From positions 1-64,000 of the forward strand of contig CAVXTB010000007.1 in assembly GCA_963764585.1 (NCBI GenBank): a DNA stretch of 64,000 nt, written 5' to 3'. The notes under the pieces were generated by a model. The model saw only the letters and a list, made by a program, of their open reading frames with translations, was not told the origin of the DNA and did no database searches. This DNA is from JAOPZW01 sp963764585. Its GTDB lineage: Bacteria; Actinomycetota; Thermoleophilia; Solirubrobacterales; Solirubrobacteraceae. The stretch's first letter is position 1. Every line of letters starts with the position of its first letter. The translations under genes were made by a program, and so were the position numbers. Below are positions 52,209 through 60,566 of this stretch, piece by piece.

Positions 52209-52242
52209 TTGACACCCGACCTAGATACCCGGTATATATACC
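52209..52242 (+). promoter_or_regulatory. padR promoter with overlapping palindromic operators
   Basis: TTGACA (52209-52214) and TATATA (52233-52238, 18-base spacer) form a strong promoter 17 bases before the padR ATG. Two palindromes overlap the -10: ATACC-C-GGTAT (52225-52235) and GGTATATATACC (52231-52242, perfect 12 bp). PadR proteins commonly bind such AT-rich dyads to repress their own operon. Confidence 0.7.
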
Positions 52243-52255
52243 CGCTACTTAGACG

Positions 52256-52789
52256 ATGAAGTTCCCGATCCTGGCCATGCTCGCGACGTCCCCGGCCCAC
52301 GGCTACGAGCTCAAGCGTGAGCTCGAGCATCACTTCGGAGCAGCGCTGCCGCCGCTGAACACGGGCCAGATCTACACGGCGCTGGCGCGGCTGGAGCGCG
52401 ACGGCCTGGTCGACGACGATCGCGTGGCGCAGGACAGCCGGCCCAACAAGCGCGTGTACCGCGTGACCGACGACGGGCGGGCCGCGCTCGAGGCGTGGGT
52501 GGCCCAGCCCACGCCCGGCACGCGGCTGCGCGACGAGTTCTTCATGAAGCTGGTGCTCGCCGGACGGGCGGGCATCGCGGACCCACGTGCGCTCATCGAG
52601 CGCCAGCGCGGCGAGTACCTCCAGTCGCTGCGCGATCTCGACCGCCTGCTGGCGGGCGCGAACGGGGATCCGACCGAGTCGCTGCTCATCGAGGGCGCGG
52701 CGCTGCACCTGGAGGCCGATCTGAAATGGCTGTCGCTCTGCGAGGAGCGGCTACTGACGGCGGAGGTCTCGCCATGGAGCAGGTCCTAG
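52256..52789 (+). CDS. PadR-family transcriptional regulator
   Basis: The 177-residue protein starts directly with the PadR winged helix (FPILAMLATSPAHGYELKRELEHHFGAAL, then NTGQIYTALARLERDGLV and the wing RPNKRVYRVTDDGRAALEAW). The C-terminal about 80 residues form the PadR dimerisation helices. PadR proteins often repress adjacent multidrug or peptide ABC exporters. It overlaps the ATPase gene by 16 bases, and the palindromes upstream suggest autoregulation of the three-gene operon. Confidence 0.9.
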   Translation: MKFPILAMLATSPAHGYELKRELEHHFGAALPPLNTGQIYTALARLERDGLVDDDRVAQDSRPNKRVYRVTDDGRAALEAWVAQPTPGTRLRDEFFMKLVLAGRAGIADPRALIERQRGEYLQSLRDLDRLLAGANGDPTESLLIEGAALHLEADLKWLSLCEERLLTAEVSPWSRS

Positions 52790-53511
52790 TCACCACGGGT
52801 CTCGAGAAGACCTACGACACCGACGGCGTGCCGGTGGCGGCGCTGCGCGGCGTCGACCTGGCGATCGACGAAGGCGAGTTCGTCAGCGTCATGGGGCCCT
52901 CGGGCTGCGGCAAGTCGACGCTCCTGCACCTGCTCGGCGGGCTCGATCGCCCGACGCGCGGCGAGGTCCACCTCGGCGGGCGCCGCGTCGACGACCTCAG
53001 CGAGGCCGCGTGGGCACTGCTGCGACGACGTCAGGTCGGCTTCGTCTTCCAGTTCTTCAACCTCATCGCCAACCTGACGGTGGCCGACAACGTCGAGCTG
53101 CCGGGCCTGCTCGCCGGCCAGTCGGCGCGCGAGGCCCGCGCGCGGCGGCGCGAGCTGCTGGCCGACCTGGCGATCGAGGACGTCGCCGGATCGGTCCCCA
53201 ACCGCATCTCCGGCGGGCAGCAGCAGCGGGTCGCGCTGGCGCGGGCGCTCGTCAACCGCCCGGCGGTCCTGCTGGCCGACGAGCCGACGGGCAACCTCGA
53301 CACGCAGAGCACGCGCGAGGTGCTCGCGCTGCTGCGCGGCTACCACGAGCGCGGCCAGACGATCGTGCTCGTCACCCACGACCCACGCGTGGCGAGCGCC
53401 GCCGACCGCGTGATCCATATGCGCGACGGGCTGATCTCCGAGGAGACGCGCCTGAGCGGCGACCGCGATCCCGCGGCGCTCGCCAGCCAGCTCGTGCGCC
53501 TGGAGGTGTGA
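52774..53511 (+). CDS. ABC transporter ATP-binding protein (MacB/LolD-like)
   Basis: The 245-residue ATPase has Walker A MGPSGCGKSTLLH near residue 40, Q-loop FVFQFFNLIANLTVADNVELP near 90, signature RISGGQQQRVALARAL near 147 and Walker B LLADEPTGNLD near 167. The wording is that of the MacB/LolD group, whose members work with FtsX-type permeases rather than classic channels. It follows padR and precedes such a permease by 3 bases, so the pair is probably an efflux or cell-envelope stress system controlled by the PadR protein. Confidence 0.93.
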   Translation: MEQVLVTTGLEKTYDTDGVPVAALRGVDLAIDEGEFVSVMGPSGCGKSTLLHLLGGLDRPTRGEVHLGGRRVDDLSEAAWALLRRRQVGFVFQFFNLIANLTVADNVELPGLLAGQSAREARARRRELLADLAIEDVAGSVPNRISGGQQQRVALARALVNRPAVLLADEPTGNLDTQSTREVLALLRGYHERGQTIVLVTHDPRVASAADRVIHMRDGLISEETRLSGDRDPAALASQLVRLEV

Positions 53512-53514
53512 GCG

Positions 53515-55803
53515 ATGAGCCGCCTGCTCCTGCGCACCGCGGTCGTCAACCTGCGCAGCCGGCCGCTGCAGACGACGCTCGTGGCGATCATCATCGTGGC
53601 TGCGTCGGCGACGCTGGCGCTTGCGCTGAGCCTGCGCGCCGGCGCCGCCGACCCGTACGACCAGATCGCGCGCGCGACGAACGCCGCCGACGTCCACATC
53701 TTCGCTCCCCGCAAGGGCGGCGCGGACGTCACGCAGCTCGCGCATGCGCCCGGCGTGCGCGCCGCCGACGGACCGTTTCAGATCCTCGGCGTGCGCGTGC
53801 GCAACCGGCCCTCCAACTACGACCTCGCGCTCGTCGGCGTCGGCGCCCAGCCGCCGAGTATCGATCGCCCGAAGGTCACCGACGGCCGCTGGCTGTCCGG
53901 CGCACCCGGCGAGATCGTCGTCGACCGCAGGACCGCCCACGATCGCGGCGTCAAGGTCGGGCAGCGCCTGACCCTCCTGCTGCACGACCGCCGCACGACG
54001 CTCGCCGTCGTCGGGCTCGCGGTCTCCTCGGGGCGCGAGGGATCGTGGGTGCGCCAGCCGACGCTCGCCGCCCTCGCATCCGGCGGCGACCGCTTCGGGC
54101 AGCTGCTCGAGCTCCAGCTCGACGACCGCTCGCAGAGCACCGCGTTCGTCGACGGCGTGCGCCGCCGCTACCAGCCCGACCAGCTCGTCGCGTTCGACTG
54201 GCGCGACGACCGCCAGGACGTCACCGACCGGACCTCGACGTCGACCGTCGTCCTCGGCAGCGCGAGCCTCGCGGCGCTGCTGGCGGTCGGCTTCATCATC
54301 GCCAACGCGATCGGCGGCCGCATCCTCGCCTCGCGGCGCGACATCGGCCTGCTCAAGGCGGTGGGCTTCACGCCCGGCGGCGTGACCGCGCTCTTCGTGA
54401 TCGAGAACCTGATCCTCGCGCTGGGCGCCGGCATCGCCGGCACCGCGATCGGTATCGCGCTGAGCCCGCTGCTGCTCGAGCCGACCGCGAACCTGCTCGG
54501 GACCGCGACCCCGAGCGGGCTGCGCCCGGCGACGATCGCGATCGGCGTGTTCGGCGTCGCCGGCGTGGTGTGCCTGTTCACCGCGCTGCCGGCGTGGCGC
54601 GCGGGCCGCCTCGGCGTGCTCGACGCGATCGCGCTCGGGCGCACGAGCGTCAGCACGAAGCCCTCGCGCGCTGCGCGCGCGGCCACCGCGCTGCACCTGC
54701 CGCCCGCGGTGGTCCTTGGCGTCAAGGACGCCTTCGCGAGCCGCTCGCGCGCCTCGATGACGGTCGCGAGCCTCGCGCTGACGATGGCCACCGTCGTCTT
54801 CGCGCTGGGGACCGAGGCGACGTACCGGCGGGTGATCGAGGACTCGTCGCTGCGCGCCAAGCCCTACGAGCTGCTCGTCGGCGCCAACAACGTCTCGCCG
54901 GCGCGCGCCCGCCAGCTGTTCGCCGCGCAGGGCGACAAGGTCACCGGCACGGCGACGGTCGCCGGCACGACCGCGTCGGTGCCCGGCCACCCGATCGACG
55001 TCTGGGCGCGCGCCGTCGGCGGCGACTACGCGCGCCGGCCCTACGCGGTGCGCGACGGGCGGATGTTCGCCCGCCCCGGCGAGGCGATCGTCGGGCGCGG
55101 CCTGCTCGACGACCTCGGGCTGCACGTCGGCGACCGCGTGGCGCTGATGGCCCAGGGCGCGCGCCTGAACCTGCGGATCGTCGGGCGCTACGTCGAGCCC
55201 GACAACGACGCGCGCACGGCGATCTTCGACGAGCGCTCGGTCCCGCCCGCCGCGCTCAAGCGCTTCGGGCCGACGCAGTACGAGCTGCAGCTCGCGCATC
55301 GCAACGACGCGCACGCCGTCCAGGCCGCGCTGCTGCGCGAGTCGCGCGGCGACCTCGACGTCGAGGTCACCGAGGACAGCGTGCGCCAGGAGCGCGCCGA
55401 CCTGCGCCCGGTCCTCTACGGCTGCGACGCCGTGCTGCTGGCGATCGGCCTCGTCAACCTGCTGACGACGCTGCTGCTCGGCATCCGCGAGCGGGTCCGG
55501 GACTTCGCGATCTTCAAGGTCGTGGGGCTGACGCCGCGCCAGGTGCTCGCGTCGGTGACCGCGGGCGGGACGCTCGTCGCGTCGCTGGCCGTGATCGGCG
55601 GCATCGTCATCGGCGTGCCGGTCTTCCACCTGCTCGTCACGATCACCAACCCGACCGACGGGCCCGACCTCGTCACCTCGCCGACGTGGTGGTGGGTGCT
55701 GCTCATGTTCCCGGGCGCCCTGCTCTTCACCACGATCGCCAGCGTGCTGCCGGCGAGGCGCGCGGCGGCGATCCAGCCCGCTGAAGCGTTGCGCTACGAG
55801 TGA
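53515..55803 (+). CDS. FtsX/MacB-type ABC permease
   Basis: The 762-residue protein has one N-terminal helix (about 17-38), a large extracytoplasmic domain, a helix triplet (about 250-365), a second extracytoplasmic domain and a final triplet (about 635-755). This is the ten-helix duplicated FtsX layout with helix motifs LAVGFIIANAIGGRILASRRDIGLLKA (FtsX core, near 265) and its repeat RDFAIFKVVGLTPRQVLASV near 655. It should extract or expel an amphipathic substrate by mechanotransmission with the ATPase. The 3' end overlaps the convergent gene by 10 bases. Confidence 0.88.
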   Translation: MSRLLLRTAVVNLRSRPLQTTLVAIIIVAASATLALALSLRAGAADPYDQIARATNAADVHIFAPRKGGADVTQLAHAPGVRAADGPFQILGVRVRNRPSNYDLALVGVGAQPPSIDRPKVTDGRWLSGAPGEIVVDRRTAHDRGVKVGQRLTLLLHDRRTTLAVVGLAVSSGREGSWVRQPTLAALASGGDRFGQLLELQLDDRSQSTAFVDGVRRRYQPDQLVAFDWRDDRQDVTDRTSTSTVVLGSASLAALLAVGFIIANAIGGRILASRRDIGLLKAVGFTPGGVTALFVIENLILALGAGIAGTAIGIALSPLLLEPTANLLGTATPSGLRPATIAIGVFGVAGVVCLFTALPAWRAGRLGVLDAIALGRTSVSTKPSRAARAATALHLPPAVVLGVKDAFASRSRASMTVASLALTMATVVFALGTEATYRRVIEDSSLRAKPYELLVGANNVSPARARQLFAAQGDKVTGTATVAGTTASVPGHPIDVWARAVGGDYARRPYAVRDGRMFARPGEAIVGRGLLDDLGLHVGDRVALMAQGARLNLRIVGRYVEPDNDARTAIFDERSVPPAALKRFGPTQYELQLAHRNDAHAVQAALLRESRGDLDVEVTEDSVRQERADLRPVLYGCDAVLLAIGLVNLLTTLLLGIRERVRDFAIFKVVGLTPRQVLASVTAGGTLVASLAVIGGIVIGVPVFHLLVTITNPTDGPDLVTSPTWWWVLLMFPGALLFTTIASVLPARRAAAIQPAEALRYE

Positions 55804-56432
55804 GCGAGGGCGATCACCGTCACCGTGCCGGGCGGGACCTCGGTCAGCCCGGCATCGACGACTCGCGCGACGCACTCTCCCCGCGCCGCGAGCGCCGCGA
55901 AGGTGGCTGCCCCGGGTGCGATGACGTGCCCGGGGCACCCGGCGCTCACCCAGGGCTCGAGCGCGCCGGTGTCGGCCGCCATCACGGCGGCGTGCGCGAT
56001 CTGGGCAACGGTCTTGCCCGAGCTCATGACCGCCGCCGGGTTCAGCGCGTAGGTCAGCGCCCCGGGCGGCGCGGCGCCGTCCTGCGGTGGCGGCTCGAGC
56101 GCGGTGCTCATCGCCTGCAGGCGCTCGAGCAGCGGCCCGCGCTGCGAGCGCGGCCGCGGCGGTAGCGCGACGACGCCCTCGCCTCCGGCATCGCCGGCGA
56201 GGGCGTGGGGCTCGGCCAGCACCTGCTCCCACTGGCCGTTCGTGCGCGCGCGCAGGCAGACCTTCCCGGGGCGCTCGCGCCACGCCGCGATCGCCTCGGC
56301 ATGCTCGGGGTCGGCCTCGAAGCTGCGCAGGCAGGCGACCGCCGCGGCGCCCGCCAGCTCGCCGGCGCGGGCGAGCGTCGCGATCGCGCCGCGGCGCAGG
56401 ACGAGGTACATGCGCAGGGGGTCGCGTCGCAT
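55794..56432 (-). CDS. Pth2-type peptidyl-tRNA hydrolase-like protein
   Basis: The C-terminal about 85 residues of this 212-residue protein match the Pth2 fold: NPAAVMSSGKTVAQIAHAAVMA near 130 (the MSSGKxxAQxAHA signature), a long middle strand and TVTVIALA near the end. Pth2 releases tRNA from peptidyl-tRNA. The first about 110 residues resemble an additional degenerate alpha/beta unit starting DPLRMYLVLRRG and may be a second, signature-less Pth2-like copy. ATG at 56432 was chosen as the first start before that unit. Confidence 0.72.
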   Translation of the reverse strand: MRRDPLRMYLVLRRGAIATLARAGELAGAAAVACLRSFEADPEHAEAIAAWRERPGKVCLRARTNGQWEQVLAEPHALAGDAGGEGVVALPPRPRSQRGPLLERLQAMSTALEPPPQDGAAPPGALTYALNPAAVMSSGKTVAQIAHAAVMAADTGALEPWVSAGCPGHVIAPGAATFAALAARGECVARVVDAGLTEVPPGTVTVIALAHS

Positions 56433-56440
56433 CGCGTTGC

Positions 56441-56446
56441 TATGTT
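56441..56446 (+). promoter_or_regulatory. Possible -10 element of the riboswitch transcript
   Basis: TATGTT lies about 5-10 bases before the first conserved riboswitch bases, where a -10 hexamer would be expected. Confidence 0.35.
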
Positions 56447-56449
56447 GGC

Positions 56450-56600
56450 GCGAAAGCCGAGTCCCGCGTGCCTCCGGGCCGCGGGAGCGGGGGAACCAAC
56501 CGGGCCGGTTTCGGCCGGCTCCGGGGCGAATCGCCGCCACTGGTGGCGTAGCGCGTCGGCGCGAGCCCGTCAGCTCACCTCGTAGGCGAACGAGACAGCG
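56450..56600 (+). ncRNA. c-di-AMP (ydaO/yuaA) riboswitch
   Basis: The 150 bases before the NlpC/P60 gene carry the conserved elements of this class in order: GAAAGCCGAGTCC near the 5' end, CGGGGGAACCAACC near 56490, CGGGGCGAATCGCC near 56523, and CCCGTCAGCTCACCTCGTAG near 56567-56586. The remaining segments can form the variable stems. In actinobacteria this element precedes genes of cell-wall hydrolases and switches them off when cyclic di-AMP is high. The match of both the element and the gene type makes the call strong. Confidence 0.9.
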
Positions 56601-56616
56601 ACACGCAAGGAAGGCG

Positions 56617-57087
56617 ATGAAGGCGACGACGACCGCCGCGCTCGCGGCGATGGTGCTCTGCGGGGCGATCCCCGGCACGGCCGTGGGTGCCCCGGCCGAT
56701 GGGGTGACCTTGGCGGCTCCCGCGCCGCCGACGGAGGCGGCGGTGACGGCCGCGCTCTCGAAGGTCGGCGCGTCCTACGCGATGGGCGCCGCGGGCCCCG
56801 ACGCGTTCGACTGCTCGGGCCTGACGATGTGGGCGCTGCAGCGCGCCGGCATCGCCGCGCCGCATTCGAGCTACGCGCAGTTCGCGATGGGCCGGGGCGT
56901 CGGGCGCTCGGAGATCCGTCGCGGCGACCTCGTCTTCTTCGACAGCTTCGGGGCCGGCGCCTCGCACGTCGCCCTCGCGGTCAGCGCGACGACCGCGATC
57001 TCGGCCACGAACCACGGCGTCATGACGCACCCGATCTTCGACGCCTACTGGGGCGGGCACTTCATCGGGGCGCGGCGGCTCGCGTAG
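56617..57087 (+). CDS. NlpC/P60 cell-wall endopeptidase (C40)
   Basis: The 156-residue protein has a signal peptide (about 1-25) and one minimal NlpC/P60 domain. The catalytic Cys is in AFDCSGLTMWAL near residue 67, the His in ASHVALAV near 116 and the third polar residue in ATNHGVM near 131. It should cut peptide stems of peptidoglycan outside the membrane. No cell-wall-binding repeat is present. A good AAGGAAGG ribosome-binding site lies before the ATG, as expected for a riboswitch-led message. It overlaps the convergent lgt gene by 26 bases. Confidence 0.9.
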   Translation: MKATTTAALAAMVLCGAIPGTAVGAPADGVTLAAPAPPTEAAVTAALSKVGASYAMGAAGPDAFDCSGLTMWALQRAGIAAPHSSYAQFAMGRGVGRSEIRRGDLVFFDSFGAGASHVALAVSATTAISATNHGVMTHPIFDAYWGGHFIGARRLA

Positions 57088-57868
57088 GGCGCTGCGTGCG
57101 CGCGAACCAGGCCAGGCCGGCGAGCGTCAGCACGACCGCCAGGAAGAAGTTCAGCCGCAGGCCGAGCACGTGGTGGGCCGGGTCGACGCGCAGCAGCTCC
57201 TCGAAGATGCGAAACGCCGAGTAGCCGGCGACGTAGAGCGCGAAGAGCCCGGGCGGGCGCACCCGGCCGGTGCGCCCGAGCCGCACCAGCGCGTAGGCCA
57301 GCGCCAGGTTCCACACGATCTCGTAGAGGAACGTGGGGTGGAAGGTGGGGCTCGTCGCGTAGCGGCCGGGCCGGTGCTCGGGATCGATCTGAAGGCCCCA
57401 CGGCAGCGAGGTCGGCCCCCCGAAGAGCTCCTGGTTGAAGTAGTTGCCGATCCGCCCGATCGCCTGCGCGACGAGCAGCGCCGGCGCGGCGGCGTCGAGG
57501 AAGAGCGGGATGTCGGCGCGGGCGCGGTGCAGGCGCCAGATCCCGACCGCGGTGCCGAGCGCGATGCCGCCCCAGATGCCCAGCCCGCCCTGCCACACGG
57601 CGAACGGTCCCCACCAGTGGTCGGGCACCTCGTCCCAGCTCGTCGCCAGGAAGTACAGGCGCCCGCCGACGATCCCGGCCGGGAAGCCCCACAGCGCGAC
57701 GTCCTGGACGAGCGCGCGTGATCCGCCCTGGGCCTCCCAGCGCCGCGTCGTGATCGCGACCGCCGCCAGGACCGCGACGACGTACATCAGGCCGTAGATG
57801 CGGAGGTCGAACGGCCCGACGTGGATCCCGTTGAACGACGGGCTGGGAATCGACCCGACGACGGGCAC
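57062..57868 (-). CDS. lgt: Prolipoprotein diacylglyceryl transferase
   Basis: Lgt moves the diacylglyceryl group of phosphatidylglycerol onto the lipobox Cys of prolipoproteins in the membrane. The 268-residue protein has the family helices and signature: LRIYGLMYVVAVLAAV near 25, GFPAGIVGGRLYFL near 62 and AIGRIGNYFNQELFGGPTSLPWG near 140, the Lgt signature. GTG at 57868 is the only plausible start before the conserved PSPSFNGIHVGPFDLR region. The divergent MFS gene starts only 27 bases away. Confidence 0.93.
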   Translation of the reverse strand: MPVVGSIPSPSFNGIHVGPFDLRIYGLMYVVAVLAAVAITTRRWEAQGGSRALVQDVALWGFPAGIVGGRLYFLATSWDEVPDHWWGPFAVWQGGLGIWGGIALGTAVGIWRLHRARADIPLFLDAAAPALLVAQAIGRIGNYFNQELFGGPTSLPWGLQIDPEHRPGRYATSPTFHPTFLYEIVWNLALAYALVRLGRTGRVRPPGLFALYVAGYSAFRIFEELLRVDPAHHVLGLRLNFFLAVVLTLAGLAWFARTQRPTRAAAPR

Positions 57869-57895
57869 GACAACGATGGTGGCAGGCTGTGCGAC

Positions 57896-59173
57896 TTGCC
57901 GCGCCCCCGCCTCATCGTCGACCTCGAGCCGCTGCGGGCGTCGCGCGACCTGCGGCGGCTGATCGTCGGCAACGTCGTGTCGGGCCTCGGCACGCAGGCC
58001 GCGCTCGTCGCCCTTCCCTACCAGCTCTACACGCAGACCGGCTCGGCCTTCCTCACCGGCCTGCTTGGCGCGGTCGAGCTCGCGCCGCTCGTCGCGATGT
58101 CGCTGCTGGGCGGCGCGCTCGCCGATCGCAGCGATCGGCGCCGCCTGCTGCTGCTCGACCAGCTCGCGCTCGCGTCGTCCGCGGGGGCGCTGGCGGCGCT
58201 CGCGTTCGCGGGCTCGCCGCCGATCGCCGCGCTGTACGTCCTCGGCGGCCTGGTCGCGGGGTTCGGCGCCGTCCAGAACGTCACGCGCTCGGCGATCCTG
58301 CCCAACCTCGTCGCGCCCGAGCGCCTGCGCTCTGCCCTGGCGCTCAGCTTCGGGCTCTACCAGCTGACGCTGGTCATCGGCCCGGCGATCGGCGGGCTGC
58401 TCATCGGCCTGCTCGGCGTCGGCTGGGCCTACGCGCTGGACGCCGCGACGTGCCTGGCGACGGTGTGGACGGTGCTCGGCATCGGGCCCCAGCCGCCGCA
58501 GACCGATCGCGCCGAGCACCCGCGCGTGCTGCAGTCGATCGCCGAGGGCCTGCGCTACGTGCGCGGCAACCAGGCGCTCGTCGGCTCGTTCGCGATCGAC
58601 CTCGTCGCCATGACCTTCGGGATGCCGCGCGCGCTCTTCGCGGTGCTCGCGGTCAGCGTGTACCACGCGGGCGCCGAGGGGACGGGCCTGCTCTACGCCG
58701 CCGTCTCGGCCGGCGCCACGGTGGCCGCGCTGACCACCGGCTGGATCGAGCACGCGCGGCGGCTGGGCATGATCGTCATCTGGGCGGTGATCGTGTGGGG
58801 CGCGGCGATCGCGGCCGCCGGGCTGGTCAGCACGCTGTGGCCGGCCGCCGCGCTGCTGGCCGTCGCGGGCGCGGCCGACAGCGTCAGCGCCGTGTGCCGC
58901 AGCTCGATCAACCAGATGGTGACGCCCGACGCGATGCGCGGGCGGATGTCGTCGGTGTTCTCGCTGGTGGTGACGAGCGGGCCACGGCTGGGCGACGTCG
59001 AGTCGGGCACCGTCGCCGGCCTGACGAGCCCGCGCTTCTCGGTGACCTCGGGCGGCCTGGCCTGCATCGCCGGCGTCTTCGTCGTCGTCGCCGCCTTCCC
59101 CGCGCTGGCGCGCTTCGACGCCGAGGAGGTGCTCGCGGCGCGCGCCGCGCCTTCCCCCGCGCCCGCCGGGTGA
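57896..59173 (+). CDS. MFS transporter (EntS-like exporter)
   Basis: The 425-residue, 12-helix protein resembles the enterobactin-exporter-like group: IVGNVVSGLGTQAALVALPYQLYTQTGSAFLTG near residue 25, GGALADRSDRRRLLLLDQ near 75 (motif A form of the group), AILPNLVAPERL near 140 and TPDAMRGRMSSVFSLV near 345. It should export a siderophore-like or other small molecule. The start is uncertain: TTG at 57896 leaves a normal N-terminus, while an earlier GTG at 57821 would run antisense into lgt. Confidence 0.83.
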   Translation: MPRPRLIVDLEPLRASRDLRRLIVGNVVSGLGTQAALVALPYQLYTQTGSAFLTGLLGAVELAPLVAMSLLGGALADRSDRRRLLLLDQLALASSAGALAALAFAGSPPIAALYVLGGLVAGFGAVQNVTRSAILPNLVAPERLRSALALSFGLYQLTLVIGPAIGGLLIGLLGVGWAYALDAATCLATVWTVLGIGPQPPQTDRAEHPRVLQSIAEGLRYVRGNQALVGSFAIDLVAMTFGMPRALFAVLAVSVYHAGAEGTGLLYAAVSAGATVAALTTGWIEHARRLGMIVIWAVIVWGAAIAAAGLVSTLWPAAALLAVAGAADSVSAVCRSSINQMVTPDAMRGRMSSVFSLVVTSGPRLGDVESGTVAGLTSPRFSVTSGGLACIAGVFVVVAAFPALARFDAEEVLAARAAPSPAPAG

Positions 59174-59186
59174 GCGATGATGGGCC

Positions 59187-60566
59187 ATGATCTTCCGTCA
59201 GGTCACCCAGGACGACCTGGGCTGCGCGAGCTACCTCGTCGGCGACGAGCACGCTGGGGTCGCCGCGGTCGTCGATCCACGCCTGGACATCGACGAGTAC
59301 CTGCGCCTCGCGCGCTACCTCGGCGTGGTGGTCGAGCACGTGCTCGAGACCCACAACCACGCCGACCACGTGTCCGGCCACGGCCGGCTCGTCGCCTCGA
59401 CCGGCGCCACCGTCCACATCCACCGCGACGCCGCGCCCGCGTACGCCCACGAGCCCTTCGACGACGGCTGGGAGCTCGCGCTGGGCTCCCTCATCGTCCG
59501 CGCTCTGCATACGCCCGGCCATCGCCCCGAGCACACGGCCTTCGCCCTCGTCGACGCCGAGCGCGGCCCCGAGCCGTGGGCGGTGCTGACCGGGGACTCG
59601 CTGTTCGTCGGCGGCATCGCGCGCCCCGACCTGGCCGTCGACAAGTCCGAGGGCGCCCACGGCATCTTCCGCTCGCTCCACGAGCGCCTGCTGACGCTGC
59701 CCGACACCTGCGAGGTGTGGCCCGGGCACCTCGGCGGCTCGCTGTGCGGCGGGCCCGGCATGAACCTCAAGGTGTGCTCGACGATCGGCTACGAGCGCGA
59801 CCACCAGGAGCTGCTGCGCATCGACGACGAGGAGGAGTTCGTGCGCCGCGCGATCGCCGGCCTCGGCCCGCAGCCGCCGAACTTCCAGGCGATCGTCGCC
59901 ATCAACACCGGGCCGCTGGTGCGCGGCGGCGCGCACGCCGATCCGCTGACGCCGCGCCAGGTCGAGCAGCACCAGCGCGACGGCGCGCTCGTCGTCGACG
60001 TGCGCACCGAGATGCAGTTCGACGACGCGCACATCCCCGACGCCGTCTGCATGACCGCGCTGCGCGCCGGCTTCGGGTCCAAGCTCGCGTGGATCGCCGA
60101 CCACGACCAGCCGGTGGTCGTCGTCGGCCGCGACGACGAGGAGGCGCGGCGCGCGATCGGCCTCGCCGCATCGGTCGGCGTGACGAACGTCGCCGGCTAC
60201 CTGGCGGGCGGCATGACGAGCTGGCGCGAGGACCAGCGGCCGGTCGCGAGGATCGCGCGCATGTCGGTGCCCGAGCTGCACGAGCGCTTGGAGAACGGCC
60301 GGACGCTGCAGATCCTCGACGTGCGCGAGCGCGACGAGTGGGAGCGCGGTCACATCGCGGGCTCCTACCACGAGCCCTACCACGACATCGTCGCCATCCC
60401 GCCGGGCCTCGATCCCGCCGCGGAGATCGCGGTGGTCTGCGCATCGGGCCAGCGCGCCGCGGTCGGCGCGAGCCTGCTGGCCCGTCACGGCGCCCGCGCC
60501 GTCATCCACGTGGCCGACGGCGGGGTGCCGACCTGGGAGCAGGCGGGCTGGCCGCTCGAGAGCTAG
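59187..60566 (+). CDS. MBL-fold hydrolase with two rhodanese domains
   Basis: The 459-residue protein has an N-terminal metallo-beta-lactamase domain of the persulfide-dioxygenase/glyoxalase II type (THNHADHVSGHG near residue 56, HTPGHRPEH near 108, TGDSLFVGGIARPDL near 137). Two rhodanese domains follow. The first (about 250-345) has no Cys at the active-site loop (VVVVGRDDEE), so it is inactive; the second (about 365-455) has AVVCASGQRA with the catalytic Cys. This layout is found in sulfide/persulfide detoxification proteins. It ends 4 bases into the convergent LuxR-type gene. Confidence 0.87.
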   Translation: MIFRQVTQDDLGCASYLVGDEHAGVAAVVDPRLDIDEYLRLARYLGVVVEHVLETHNHADHVSGHGRLVASTGATVHIHRDAAPAYAHEPFDDGWELALGSLIVRALHTPGHRPEHTAFALVDAERGPEPWAVLTGDSLFVGGIARPDLAVDKSEGAHGIFRSLHERLLTLPDTCEVWPGHLGGSLCGGPGMNLKVCSTIGYERDHQELLRIDDEEEFVRRAIAGLGPQPPNFQAIVAINTGPLVRGGAHADPLTPRQVEQHQRDGALVVDVRTEMQFDDAHIPDAVCMTALRAGFGSKLAWIADHDQPVVVVGRDDEEARRAIGLAASVGVTNVAGYLAGGMTSWREDQRPVARIARMSVPELHERLENGRTLQILDVRERDEWERGHIAGSYHEPYHDIVAIPPGLDPAAEIAVVCASGQRAAVGASLLARHGARAVIHVADGGVPTWEQAGWPLES

